From Antitrichia curtipendula (taxonomy: Eukaryota; Streptophyta; Bryopsida; Hypnales; Leucodontaceae): a stretch of 64,000 nucleotides of DNA. The position numbers and the translations under genes were made by a program. The stretch spans positions 36,329,567-36,393,566 of the forward strand of contig OX579636.1 in the NCBI GenBank assembly GCA_951230915.1, given 5' to 3'. Positions 11,150 through 24,469 of the stretch are shown here, piece after piece. The notes beneath the pieces are model-generated. The model was given only the letters and a program-made list of their open reading frames with translations, was not told the DNA's origin and did no database searches. The first letter of the stretch is position 1. Each line of letters starts with the position of its first letter.

Positions 11150-13970
11150 TAGTCACTGCCTACACCCTACAATACCATTATAGATTACACAATTATAGCA
11201 TTTGAAATGAAGAAAAAGATCATTTAAAAAAATCTTAAACATAGTCAACAAACTATAAATTCTCTTGGCTTAAAGTTTTGCACTAGAGAGACCTGAGTTT
11301 TGTTTGCAATATTGCAAAATTGACTTGAGAATCCATGTGAGTATTGAGGATAACCAATTTTTTTAATTCATTTTTATTATAATTAAAAATCCATTAAATA
11401 GGAAGAATTAGGAAATAATATGAAAAAAATAAACCTTTAATAACTTTAATATAGAATAAGAATATGTCATCACTACACTTGCCCAAAATTCTTTAAAATC
11501 TAGTTTAAGACTTAATTAGTCAATTATACATACTAGGTACCTTCTTTATATTTTAATAATCTACAATCAAACTTTTGTGTATGTTATAAGTAAGGTATAG
11601 ATTATTTCTAACATATGCAATATTATAACATGTAACAAATAGCAAATATTTAGCTTATCAATTTTGGAGCTATTATCAATCATATGTATCTAATTTATCA
11701 ATATTTATTTTATTCTAACACATAGAGAATTATATTTAGAAAGAATATTTTCAAGAATTAGTAATGTTTGGCATCTTTCATTTTTCTTTGAAGATCTAGT
11801 AAGGGGGTGAAATTTTATAACATAGATGAGATTTTAACGCTTATCGAGGTTGTCGTGTAAATAAGGATTGTAGCACACAACGCGTCGAGTGCCACAACTA
11901 CTACCAAATATGCAATCAAAAACCAAACAAGAATGCATAACAAACATACCCTCATACACACTCTTTGTGGAGTGAGAGCCGCTTGACTTTGTGTGTGTAG
12001 ATACAATAGATTCTCATTTGACAACAATGTCAAGCAAGGAATTCTCTCCACTTAATACTGAAACCCTAAGATGGATGAACTCTCTCATTTGGATGAAACT
12101 CATCCAAAACTAAAAAGAACTCCTAAGGGAGTTCATCTAATACTACAATTCGATGTAGAATGAGTCTAATGTCACTTCGTGTGACAAGGTAGTAAGTATA
12201 GAGGTTCAATTGTAAAGAAGTTATATCGAATCACAATTCTTGTTTAAAGTGACCTTGTGGGTTCTTGCAAATTACAAATGATTGGATCATGCTGAAAAAA
12301 GGAAAACTTTTGGGGGCTTGTGTGCACTCAAAAATGAATTGAATTTTGAATTTCAAATTGCGTTAGAATCAAACTAAAGTCTATTTTATCATCATTACAG
12401 ATATACATATGTAATTGAAAATCATACAGAGAGTTTGTTGTTTTCTATATACTATGTTCTATTTGGTGTTGCCAACATTTGTGAAAATTACAACTTGTAT
12501 TCAATGGTACATATAAGAAATGAACCTTCACAATTGCTTTAGAGATACTTATTTTCGTACCACTTGAATTGCTTGTATGATTTCTTGCCGCTTGTTCTTC
12601 ATCCAAATGCAAGAAATCTTTGACTATCTTCCAAAGGTTCTCTATGAAATGGTAGACAGTGTATAAAAAGAATCCAAGTTGTTGTATAATTTTAAATTAT
12701 GTATTTTCACTTGTCATGAAGGTGAAGTTCACTTCATTGTAATTCCAATGCAATTTGCGGTTTCGAAATCGGTTCATTTTTTAGCATGCTAGAGCTTCCT
12801 AAAGTTGTTGAGCTTTTTAGTGAAATTTGACTGAAAATTTTGTATATGAAGTAGACCTTGTTGTGCACTATTCAAATATAAGAACTTCTAGTTCATTTAT
12901 AGACATGTATAATCAAAACTTTAAAAAATAGTATTTATTTATGTCTTGTCAAAAAACATTCATTGTATAGCATTAGATTTGTTTTATAATTACCAATTAA
13001 ATGTTTTATAAATAAATTGTGAAAAATAAGATAATAGTAATCATAATCAAATGCTATTATGTTTTTCTTTAAGAGTTTACATTTTATAGGACATGTGCAA
13101 TAACAAAGTGTATTGTCGAAAAAAAATGTGTCAAATTAAAGTCATTTATAACTTTACAACAGACCAAAGGAGATGATATCTTATAACTAAAAAATTTCTA
13201 TATCTACATTGAATATGAAAGATTTAAAGAGATTGGTGCTTACTTGCCATTGCTATTGTACGTTATAAAAGACAAAGCTTCTTTAGTAGAGCTATTTATT
13301 GAATTCATACAATCAAATGTGATGCCCATATTTTTTTTTTTTTGATAATTGCATCTTATATAAATATTCCATAGAGAACCTTATATAAATTTGAAGTGAT
13401 GAGTGTGTTGTTCAAGACATGCAATGTAACCCTTCATTTGACTCCCTTTTTTTCCCTCTTATTCTATAAGTAAATTTTAATAACAATTGAAGTGCCATAA
13501 AATTTTAATCCCTCTTTGTTGCTTGAAATTGCTTCTCAAACTGCTTAGGTGCACCTAAACCAAATATAGATAGAAGATAAGTCCAAATGTGATTAGTTTG
13601 CATACAAAAGCTCATAAGTTCTTATACACTTCAAAATTGTCATAACTAAATAAAAAATTAGATTTTTTTCAACAATTTTTTTGACATGCAATGGTAAAAG
13701 TAATACATTTGCATGAAGTTTAATTTTCATAATTATTAATTATTACGGAGTAAAATTTTAGTCAAATTGATTACTGAAAAAAATAAATTTAACACAAGTA
13801 CAAAATTTTCAAATCTCTTTAGTGAAGGGCATAAGAATTGATTTTGGAATTATGGTAAGAATTTTATGAATTTGATTAAATGAAGTATTAATAACTGAAA
13901 TATGATTCTAAACAGTTACATTTTTATAATTCATTCCAAAATCTCAAAAAAATTCTTGAAAATTCATGTA
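11150..13970. other. AT-rich DNA with small palindromes only
   Basis: No gene was recognised. Small palindromes occur near 12118-12135 (GAACTCC-taag-GGAGTTC) and in the following 60 bases (gtcacttcgtgtgac). The open frame at 11815-12051 on the minus strand has a hydrophobic stretch but no recognisable family. Confidence 0.35.
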
Positions 13971-13973
13971 TAA

Positions 13974-14545
13974 CCTCTGAAGTTTTAAGGCCATTTTTTT
14001 GTCAAAATCACTCCAAACTACCACTTCTACTATGTTCACCGGTGAACTAAATTTAAAAAAATACTTTTTAGAAAAGTAACCATAGGATCTTATTCTACAC
14101 TTGTCTTAGATATTGTGATAAAAAAAATTGTGATTTTTGACCGTATAGATTGAAAGATATATGCATTCAAAGTGAATGAGAAAATAATTCTTTCATGAAA
14201 TTGCTATGATTGCCCACAAAACAAGAAGCTCCATAACTTTCACATCACTAATCCAAATGGAATCAATCAAAGCTTCCTATTTAGAAAAAAACATAAAATA
14301 AAATATAAAAAAATTTATTTCAATTTTTGTGGATTTCTTTTGTTGCTCTTTCTTCCATTTGGAGGTTGTTGTGGCATAACTTTTGTTCCCAAGCATCGAT
14401 TGAAATAAAATTTATATTTCCAAGAAGCTCATGAGTTTCTATATATTATGAAAAGGTTTCAAAAAGTTTCAATAAAATTTGAGATCATAGGAGCTTGCCT
14501 AAAATCCATTTTGTCCTCCATATAGGGACAATGGGACTTTAGGGG
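13974..14545 (+). mobile_element. TTAA-3 element, shortened copy (572 bp)
   Basis: The ends CCTCTGAAGT and (reverse complement) CCCCTAAAGTCCC lie next to ATAA at both sides, a one-base change from TTAA. The interior is collinear with parts of 49641-50561, including the phrases 'ttttgaccgtatagattg' and 'gcataacttttgttccc'. Non-coding. Confidence 0.65.
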
Positions 14546-15000
14546 ATAAATACTATATTTGGTTTCTAAATTTTCCATAATTTTTTGGATATTTTTGGTG
14601 TAAATAATAATAATTATAAATATTTAGATCCATATTTTATTCATTAATATTTCACTCAATAAAAATTTAAAATTCATAAAATTATAACTACATTATTCTT
14701 AAAAGAATTCTCACTGTACTTATTAAATACTAATGAAAAAACTTTACTTTTATTCATAGTTTTTTCATTAATTAATCTAATTAATTTAAAAAAAAATTTA
14801 GAATGTTTTATGCAAATGTGTTACTTGTACCTAAACATGTCTAAAATTTGTTGAAAATCACTAATTCCTCAATTAGCTATGACAAATTTTGTAAGTGTTA
14901 GAAAACATTTGAGAGCCAGTATATAATCAAAATATATTGCCATTTTAAAAAGTACAAGTTGAACAAGCATTCAAATGAAGGACGACATTTGATGACTTAA

Positions 15001-15880
15001 CCCTTTAGTGACCGTGGTTGATTTGGAGGGCGGGCGTAGTTTTTCAAGAAAATGAATTTTGTAGCCACTCTAAAGATGTAGTCTTAGATCAAACTGTACA
15101 AGGTATTTCCATAAGGGAGATTCTTCAACCTAACAAAAAATCAAATTCATCTAACGGTACAAATTGCTATAAATAAGGTAGGAGGTCCATAAATCAACCT
15201 TTTAAAGGCTAAAATTGAATTTTGGGGAGGTGAAACATCTTTAAATGTTTTTTTAGTAAATTTTCTTCAAAAGACAAGTAGAATAGGCATCTAATCCAAG
15301 TCATTTCATATTTTTTCAAGCTTTGTGAAATTAGTTACAAATTTTTGAAGTTCACAAAAAATGGTCATCTGTGGTCATCAAAACGAATACCCTTCTAAAA
15401 TGTGCAAATTTGGTACATTGAAGAAAGTGAAATGTACCTCTAATTTATGTTTGCTTCTAGAACCTTGTTGGAGTTTGAGTTGCTTTCCTTAATTCTCAAA
15501 AATCAATGACTTAAATGACCCTTTAGAATTTGCACTATATAAATACCAATGCATAAGTTTACTTTGGGCATTCATGAGATTACAAAGCAACACTTATGCC
15601 TTGTCAAGACATCAAGTTACAAAAAATCTCACAATTTGTTTGATATTTTTTTGTATTTTTGTTGAACACTTCCCATTTGAAGGTCCAGGCCATTTGAGTT
15701 TGCAACCTCATAGCTAATTCATCAATACTCCAATTCTCTTGAAATTGGTTTTGTTTGAAGTGCACAAAGACATTCTAATTGCGTTCCTCTTTGAGATTTT
15801 TGTGATCAAATGTATTTTGAACAATATTAGACCAAGAGTCCAAAAATCAACCAAAAATTGGTCGACCGGTCACTAAAGGG
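15001..15880 (+). mobile_element. TTAA-4 non-autonomous element (880 bp)
   Basis: The element has perfect 14-bp inverted ends, CCCTTTAGTGACCG at 15001-15014 and CGGTCACTAAAGGG at 15867-15880. TTAA flanks both (14997-15000 and 15881-15884). The right TTAA is also the left TTAA of the next element. No coding potential. The interior shares a segment with the CTAAGGTAG elements at 7.5 and 9.5 kb. The perfect ends make it one of the younger copies. Confidence 0.85.
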
Positions 15881-15884
15881 TTAA

Positions 15885-16854
15885 CCCCAAAGTGACAAAG
15901 AGGACAAAAAGTGTCTTCACACAATTTCAAGTTCAGCTCAAAGTGCTGTAACTTTTACATCCAAGGTCCAAATTCAATAAAACTTGTTGGAAAAGTTGAG
16001 TTTTCCCTTCTAGATTGTGTGGTAAAATTTTCAAATTAATCCAAGGTTTATTGATTTTTTGGAAGCCAATCGAAGTTCACAACTTCAATTTGAGTTCACC
16101 AAATTGTATTTTAGGGCTGCAACTTCGGGGCCTTGTATCTCCTTCATCCATTGCTCCTTTTCAGTATAAAAAATTGTGTTCTGTTTCCCTTGAAGTATAG
16201 TTATTGTGGTAAAGTTTTCATGTCAATCTAATTTGTTTTGAATGTTTGGGAGAAATTCGAAGTTCCAAACCCTGCCATTTTTGGAGTATAGTGAACTTTG
16301 GCAGCTTGTTTCTTCTTCATACAAAGTCCATTTTCAATAATTCTTCTTGGAAAAATTGCACATATTAGTCTAGTTTGTATAACTAAAATTTCATGTTAAT
16401 CCAAGAATTAATGAGTGACAAAGAAGCATTCTAGTAGAAGGAGGTTCAACTTCAGATCTGTTTTTTGCAATTTTTCTTGCTGATTTTTGACATTTCAAAG
16501 CCATTTTGTAGACACAATGAATCAATTGAATGAATTTTTTTTCCACCAATGTGTTTGTATACTAGTTTTGAATCATTTTGTAGTATAAAGTTTTTTCATT
16601 TGAGTAGGTTTAGAAATCAAATTTCACCTCCAAATGTGTTTTTGGGAAAATTTCAGCATCCATTTTCAACACTAAAACGTTATGATCTTGCAATCTATGT
16701 GGCCAATTGACTTCAAATTTTGTACATGTCATCTACAACATGTACACTACAAGATTGTACGGTTGAGATTTGTATAACTTGAAGACATTTAGATCCATAA
16801 AGCTTCAAAAGCAATGATGTTTTTGAACCCCAGAAATTGAATGTCACTTTGGGG
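15885..16854 (+). mobile_element. TTAA-1 non-autonomous element, copy 2 (970 bp)
   Basis: The inverted ends CCCCAAAGTGACA (15885-15897) and TGTCACTTTGGGG (16842-16854) are perfect over 13 bp, with TTAA on both sides (15881-15884, 16855-16858). The interior aligns end to end with 32815-33775 and with the reverse complement of 3237-4206. A short open frame at 16015-16200 is an accident of the repeat and recurs in none of the other copies. Confidence 0.9.
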
Positions 16855-16858
16855 TTAA

Positions 16859-18030
16859 TACAGAAGGCTAGCCATTTTCAAGTTGTGAAGCTCCGAAATT
16901 TTTTAATTTTGAGCACCACTTAACTAAAATGTTTTTTTCTTATCACAAAATAATTATTATGTGCCCTTTAAAAGTTACAAAATCTACCGAAGGAAAATTC
17001 ATTTCAATTGAAAACAAGCATAAAAATTGTAAATTTTAAAATAATAAATAGGCTTTATAGTATAGGGCATTATATTGTTAACCAAATTTTTGTATCATTT
17101 TGTATTTGAAAACTTACAATGTAATTGTTATAGACTCAAAGTGCACTAGAATATTCAGTTATAGGATATCTAAAATTTAAAATTTAAATCTGATTAAGTA
17201 AGGTTTATTTCATTAATTGATCAATTTTATGGTCCAAACCAAGATGAACAACTACAAGGTAGAATTTGCCAAAACATATTTCTTGGTACTTGGTTTCACT
17301 ATTATTTTGGATTGAGAGACTCTTGTAAAATCCAATAATATTTTAAATGACTTGAATTTGATATAATAGCCTAGCATAGCCATCAATAGAACTTAAGTAA
17401 AAGAACAATGAAAATCAATTGCTTTGCATTGTGAACCTAAAAGGTCTTTATGACTCATAAGACACTAATCAATTCCTTCACCCTTCAAGGACTAAAGATG
17501 AACCTCTAAAGGGGTAGAGAGCATTTGTTGCATAAATAGTCATTTTTTAGGTATGTGAGAAAAAACCCATCCAAAATAAGATTTAAAAAAAATTCAATTA
17601 AAAAAATTTGTATTAAATTAATGTATAGAAAAAAAATTATAAACTTTGACAACATGAATTGAAAGATTATAATGTTTGAAGTTAGGTATAAAGTTTTTTT
17701 TACCTTGTTGGATATGATTAATAGACATTAATTCCTCCTATACTAAGACTTTTATATCTTGAGAATTCAATAAAAGTCAAATTCAAAGATAAAAGGATAA
17801 TTTTGCACATGGTGTTGGAAACAGCTTGTCTTGCTCCCCAAAGTTGCGGATAGTATAACTTTTTGATTTGGGCATCCAATTGAAAAAAGATTATATTCTT
17901 GCCTCAGGGATATGTTCTTATGCCTTCTATCTAAATTTCAAAAAGATTCATTTACAATTGACTTTGTAGAAACCTACCCAAATTTTCAATTGGTCATTCA
18001 ACAATCATTGGTCTTTTAGAGAGTAAGGGC
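16859..18030. other. AT-rich DNA, nothing recognised
   Basis: No gene, repeat or element end was identified. Confidence 0.4.

Positions 18031-18033
<3 letters not shown>

Positions 18034-18111
<78 letters not shown>
18034..18111. repeat. (TA)n microsatellite, about 78 bp
   Basis: An alternating TA tract is broken by one extra A near 18073. Long TA tracts can extrude as cruciforms and are length-variable. Confidence 0.95.
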
Positions 18112-18113
<2 letters not shown>

Positions 18114-18363
18114 TCCCAATGGCCATGAACTTAGAACTGTATAGAGTACCAACTTTACCAATAAGAATTTTCAATTATTTTGATAAATTTGGCTTGATCC
18201 CAAGTGCTTAGGGGTGTGAACTCTATACACAGTAGGATAATTAAGTGAAGGTAACGTGCTGCAAATCTACTTATAAAGTCTAAAATGTACACCTTTTAAA
18301 TATAGGAAAATAGAGATCCCAGGGTTAATCTGGAACATAGCTGCAATGAGCGTTTAAAATTTC

Positions 18364-18794
18364 ATAACCGGTTGTTGATTTTTCAACGCTAATGTGACAC
18401 CATCCCATTGGCAACCCATCACTATTGCCATTACAAGTTCCGACTCATAACCTTTCTTTCCTTTCAACTTGCTTCCTACACCCTTGGATCATGATGAAGA
18501 TCAAAGGTTGTGATTGAAAAATGTCCAACCGGTTATGTATTAGATAACCGATGAGCCGCACTAGCGGCGAATAGGTTATCGTACATAACCGGTTGTACAT
18601 TTTCCAATCACAACCTTTGATCTTCATGATCCAAGGGTGTAGGAAGCAAGTTGAAAGGAGAGAAGGTTATGAGTTGCAACTTGCTATGACAATGGTGATG
18701 GGTTGCCAATGGGACGGTGCCACGTGAGCGTTGCAAAGTCAACAACCGGTTATGTACGATAACCCATTCACCGCTAGCGCGGCTTATCGGTTAT
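18364..18794. repeat. Long inverted-repeat (hairpin) locus with four AACCGGTT sites
   Basis: The arm 18364-18539 is reverse-complementary to 18582-18753 at high identity, with a few substitutions and a small indel near 'atgatgaag'. The central piece 18540-18581 occurs again, inverted, at about 18752-18794, giving an arm-centre-arm'-centre' plan. AACCGGTT occurs at 18366-18373, 18527-18534, 18587-18594 and 18744-18751, one at each end of each arm. AACCGGTT is the core site of Grainyhead/CP2-type factors in other organisms; whether it acts so here is unknown. A transcript would form a near-perfect hairpin of about 170 bp. Confidence 0.85.
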
Positions 18795-18886
18795 CTAGTA
18801 CCTAATTTATTCATACAATGTCCAAGAAAAATCTCAAATCTTCGTCTTCTTCTTTCAATTCCCAACGTGTGAACAAGATCCGAAAA

Positions 18887-19003
18887 TCAACTGAGAGACG
18901 GAGTTGAGAACTCACCGCAGATGCTGACGCGGTTGCTTTCCGTTTCGCTTTCTCTGTCTGTTTGCAACTGAGGTAAAGGCCCACTCACTTCGGCAAAGTC
19001 CAT
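18887..19003 (-). other. Possible short first exon or small ORF (38 codons)
   Basis: On the minus strand an ATG at 19003 opens a 38-codon frame in a GC-richer patch. A GTGAGT splice-donor consensus lies near its end (around 18917). The product is hydrophilic and rich in Glu and Ser, and I do not recognise it. No matching second exon was found downstream, so this may be a gene remnant or chance. Confidence 0.2.
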
Positions 19004-19539
19004 CTCCACCGAAGCCGCAGGATTTCACGCAACCCAGCACCTCACTTTTGTTGAGAAACCTTGCCGCGTGGGAAATGTTGGGCGTGGAAAAATTGCTGGC
19101 AGGAATGTTCTTCTCAGAATTTTCTTTTTTTCTTTTTTCTTTTCTTTTTTAGAAACAAATGAAGAATGTTTTTTTTCAGTTTTATGAGAGGGACCGAGAA
19201 TTTTCATAACTAAAATGTATTTCCAATAGTAGAGTTAATTGTAAAGTATGTACAATGTGGGACCACGAGCCGGAGTTCGGGAAAAACACGGGACAAAATT
19301 CCTTGGAGCACCCAAACTAAAGTCCGATGGAGTTTAGGGTTGTGTTTCTTTTATATTGTTCTTAGTTATACCTTCCTTTTGATACCTCTGCTTCAAAATG
19401 GAGTTTCCTTTATGATTAACTCTAGTATCTTTATTGAGAGAATTTGTAAGTAACGTAGGCTTTTCGCAGGTGATTCTCTTGCTTTTATTTTTCTTTGAAA
19501 TTTTCATGCAACATGTGGTCAAGAAGTAGCTTTGAAGCC

Positions 19540-20338
19540 CAACAATTTTCATAACTTTTGACTGCATGGTTAAAAAGTTATTGTATGATATATAGTTTTT
19601 ATACTAGACCAGGCGGTCTGGGAAAATTAAATAAAATCACATTTTTCAGAAACAAAAATTTGAACTTGACTTTCTCGATTTATGTATACATTGAAAGCTT
19701 TGAATCGTTCCACTTTGATGAACAAGAGGAAAGTTATGAAGAGTCATAGTTTGCAGGCAATTATAGATTCTCCACTCTAAAATAAACTTTGAAGTCTTTT
19801 ATTTAATTCAACTTTCAATGTTTTGGAAATAAAATAAAATCATAGGATGTAGATTGTTTTTTACAACATTGCAACCATTGGAATTGACATTTTTCAATTC
19901 TATAACTAAATTCTTAACAATTTAGTATTTTGAATTCTTTTCTATTTTTGCCGACTTACTATTTTTTTCCTACATGTTATACAATTCCAAATGATTGAAA
20001 ATTTTCAAGCATGTAGCCAATTTGCCTTGAAGAATGAATCCAAAGAAGAACCAACAACATGGACATTTTTTTATACAAACGGGACCTTAAGAAGTGGAGC
20101 TGCCCTATTTTTTGGAGGGGCAAAATAAAGATTTCTCTCATTTCAAATGCTAATATCTTGCAATCCACACGGTCAAAATTTCTGAATTTTTTTCCACATC
20201 TTCTCAAACTAGCATACTACAAGATCCATCATACATGTGTCCAAAAATAATTTTTTTCTCAATTTTGGTACATAAACTAAAAAAGGCAGTTTTGGAGCAA
20301 TTTTGATGAAAAACATAGTCCCAATAATTTAGGGGATA
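19540..20338 (+). mobile_element. TTAA-2 element, degraded copy
   Basis: The sequence is collinear with 56340-57073 (phrases 'cagaaacaaaaatttgaa', 'gctaatatcttgcaatcc', 'gcagtttt...gaaaacatagtc'). The right end reads aatttaggggataa in place of a clean TTAA. The left part diverges, so the left boundary is approximate. The short frames inside, such as 19977-20207, also occur at the same place in the other copies but are not conserved as protein. Confidence 0.6.
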
Positions 20339-23300
20339 AAAATATTTATCAACAATGCATGACAAAGAGTAAGGTAGAAAGATCCATTCCTTTCACCTAA
20401 GCTAATTATATAGAGGGAAGTTGATATATAGGTGTTATTTTTGCCTTGCAAACAAGTAAAAATTAGTAATATTCAAAAATAAAAAAATAAAATTGGAGAG
20501 GTTTTGTATTTTCTATGATGAGAAAAAATCCACAATAAAGTGGTCTCTTCTGTGATTAGAGGACTTCTAGCAAACTTCAAAAAAATTCTTGGAAGTTTTG
20601 CAAACTTCCAAAGAAATTGCCACTTGCAAAATGAACCTAATTCTATTACAATCCAATTCAACTCACTTGTTTTAAGTCTCTCTTTATTTGAAGTCTCACT
20701 AATTTGTTTTTAATTACTTACTACCCCTTTTTTTTAGAGGTTCATTATCTGAATAGAATAGGCCCCTACCATATTAAGATTGTGCTATATTTTCAAAGTC
20801 AAGATTAGAAAAAACTTCACAATGTTCAATAGGTGCATGTTTGAAGTGCCTTAGGCAAAATTCCAAACCATTCACAAACATAAAGTGCCATTTGTAAAGT
20901 AGAAGCTATTCAAGGTGAATGATTAGAGGGGATATTGGTGGCATTTAAACAAACACATATTTAACATAAATGGAGGGGTAGATGGTCAAGGATATAACTA
21001 CTTAGTGCCCTCCTTGGGTAGGTGAGATTGTCTTTGATAACAAAAGGTTGGATGGGATCTTCTACTAATAGATAAATTATCTAAATTATTATATTGGAAT
21101 AAACCTTTCATTTGTATAAAGAAAAAAATTCATAATATCATTACATTATTATCAGAGTCTACTAAATGTTTTAACCTCTAAACATTCAAGTAAAAACAAT
21201 GGCCATGTAGATCTAAAAGATGTGCCCAATTTGACCGACTAGCAATCAAGTTTGTCATGTACGTGGAGTTTTCTTGTAGCTCTAAATGGACACCATTTCT
21301 ACTAGTGTTGTACTTCAAGATTTCATGATTTATAAAGACTTATTTTAAAATACCTTAACTGATGGTCAAGGGCAGCATAGCCTACTAGATAATTAATAAA
21401 ATTTGAAAGTTTAGGGTTTTCTACATGATTAAAAATAGAAGTATTCACTTAAAAAATAAACATCCCACAAATTATGTCATTTGATTTTAGAAATCTATAA
21501 TTTACATAATAGTTCCATAGAAGAGCTTTCAAAATTTATATTGTATGTATGTTTGGTGGATAGCATGAAATTATTGAAATAACAAACTTTAAGTAGATTA
21601 TTTTTCTGTTTGTTGCCTTCATTTTGACACTCAAAATTTTTCAGGTCAATTTCTATTTTTATTTGGGATGTAAGCTAGATTTAACTCCTAAGTGCCTAAT
21701 CAGCCATTTTATGGTCACAGTTCAATTTTATGGGCTTCTCAAATCCCCCCCCCCATCCCTTTCTCTTTTTTTTTCTCATGTAGTCCAACAACTACTCCCT
21801 CCATCTCTAGATGACCTTCATGTTCGACAAAATGTTTTGGATTAAGGCTATAAATAACATTTAAATCCCCCATTTCATATTGAAAATAGAGTTTGGTGCA
21901 CTTCTATAGTCCAATAAACTTTGAGTTTTGGAACCCTTTTCAAGGTGCAATTTTGGAGTATGTATTGAAAAGTGGGATTTTGGAGGCATTTTCAAGGAGT
22001 ACCAATGGATACTTAATTGTTGATTGTAAGGTGTCATTTTGTAATTAAAAGTATATGGGCCCAAGACCATGTGTGGACCTTTGTACCACCTCCCAAAACT
22101 TCATTTCCTTCAATTGAGCAACACTCAAAGAGATGCAAAAAATAAGAACGAACAATGTTGATTAGCCCCTTCAATCAATTCATTTGTCTTTTGATGGATG
22201 ATTGCAAGGATGGAGGGGGAAATATTGTTTAGAATTGCTTTGTTCCAAATAGCAGTCAAAAGGCAAATTTGACCAATTTTCAATGTGGCAAAGTGCACCA
22301 AGAAGATCATTTTGGGACAGAGGAAATACTATCTTTCCATAGCCAAAAAAATCATTTGATTTGGACAAAATTCCAACTTGGATGATTTTTCAGAGGCAAA
22401 CATTCCAAGAAATTCTTATTGTAGATAGTATTGGAAGGAAAACCTAGCCAATCAAAGGCCCTTTAAAGAAAAAAAATTCCACGTGTGGGTAAGTGGACAA
22501 AAGGTTGATTGGTTGAAGCATATTGTAAGTGGACACGGTTAAGTAAAATTTTTGTTTTCCCAATGTACCTCACTTGTTTGCAAGACTCTAAAAACAATAT
22601 TTCAATGCTCCAATTCTTTTGAAAATTAGCATACATTATTCTCAACCGTTTATAATTGTATTTGATTACAATAAAATAAAATAAAAATCTTAAATTATGA
22701 GATATGGTCTCCAAAATTCATTATGCTTGGAGAAAAAATTGTTGCTTGGAAAAAATGAATTTTGATTGAAAAAATCTTAAAATTTTTACAATCAAAGTCT
22801 TTGAAAACTATATTGTGGACTAAATTGATAGTATTAAATAAGATCTGGTACAATTAAAGTCTCTAAAAACTATAGTCTAGACTAAATTGATAATATTTAA
22901 TAAAATCATGTGTTCAAATTTTTCTAAAAAAGATTCTTGCAAAAATTATACTTTCATTTTAGAACATTTCATTTTAGAAATAATAGTGGAAAGGTGATTG
23001 TCGAGGAAGAAGACCCCTTGGACATTTAGAGGACAAACCTCTTAATTTCCTTGAAACTCAAAAGAAATTGTTGTTATTTGGATAAGCTATAGGAAACATA
23101 GTTTATTTAGAATTTTATTACAAATTGCATAATTAAAAAACAAACTAGAACTACAAATTTTCCAAATTTTGAATTTGGATATACTAAAGGTGGATATTTT
23201 AGAAAATTAAGTTAAAAATTTGATTTTTGATATTATCTTGTGGGCCTTATAGTCAAATCTATGAATCATGGACTTGGTCCAAGGTGCCTACTCTAATTTC

Positions 23301-24460
23301 AAATGAATGTAAAGTTTTTTTCCAAAGAGCCTAGCTCATTTGTATTTAATTATTTATACATCTAAGTCTTAAAATATTGAACCATGCACAATCAACTTGA
23401 TTTAGTAGTGATTTTCAAATTACTCCCAAAAAACTAAAGAACATTAAGTTCATGGAGTCTTGAAATTAAGAACTTTGTTATGAAAAAGATCAAAATAGAA
23501 AAAATAGAAAAATAATTGTCACTTGTAAAGTTTATTTATGATCAAATGTATCCCATATAATTAGTGTTTGTAGAATTTTGAGGTTATTTAATGCTAAAAC
23601 CTAATAATTGTTCTTTTCCTTTTTATTTTCATGGAATTTTTTTGGACTATGTTGAAAACAAAATAATTTTACAAAGAGGACATTTGATTTACAAGGGCTA
23701 TGAAAAATGCTTAATAAAAAATTTAGCTCTTCCTTTTTTTAAATGAGAATTCTTAAGAAAATTTAATTCATTATGATTGTAAAATATTAAGACAATAATT
23801 GACTCCCAAAGATGGCCTAAATACATAAACAATCATTTCACTGACAAATAGAGAAGCAAGAAAGAAATCTAAGGGTTGTATTCAACTTATTTCAGTGAGT
23901 ATTCAATATTGTGACTTTTGGAATTAAAAATTTAGATGAAATATAATATGGACAATTTATGAAGCACTCAATATAATATTTTTGTGAAAATACAAGCCTC
24001 GAAAAACTTTATCTCTAAAAGTTATGCACAAAAAAACCCATGGAAAATGCCCCCCAAAAATATTTTGATGTTTAGTTTTTGAAAAATAGTAAAATATTTT
24101 CAAAGAATAAACTATGAAAATTTTCACTAATTTGAAAATTTCACTAATTTTCATCCATTTGCATCTTGGAAAAAAAAAAATTGTATGCTATGCACTTGTT
24201 GAAAGGTAGTGCACTTTGAACACATGTGGAAGGGGGACATTTGACTATTTAAGAAAATATCCTTTTGAGCTCTTAAAATAGTCAAATGTAACTTTAGTAG
24301 ACCAATTTTAAACTTCAAATTTTCATTTTTGGATTGAAAATAGTACTAAACCCCTCTAAAATGGCCAAGGTAGACATACACAATTTCATGTCACATTTAT
24401 CAATTTGGAGTTGAAATTTTGAAGGCAATGGTCTTAAGGATTGAGTTGAAAGTCTGTAAA
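20339..24460. other. AT-rich desert, no gene recognised
   Basis: Four kilobases without a credible coding region. A C-run occurs at 21745-21753, followed by 'ctactccctccatctc', which resembles a Stowaway left end without a visible partner. A pair of similar 55-bp phrases around 'aaactata(t/g)t(g/c)(t/g)agactaaattgata' is repeated in tandem at 22800-22900. Confidence 0.35.
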
Positions 24461-24469
24461 ATTTATAAA

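Noticed and set aside
18034..18111. TATA-rich promoter
   Set aside because: It is a long TA microsatellite, not a positioned promoter element, with no gene start nearby.
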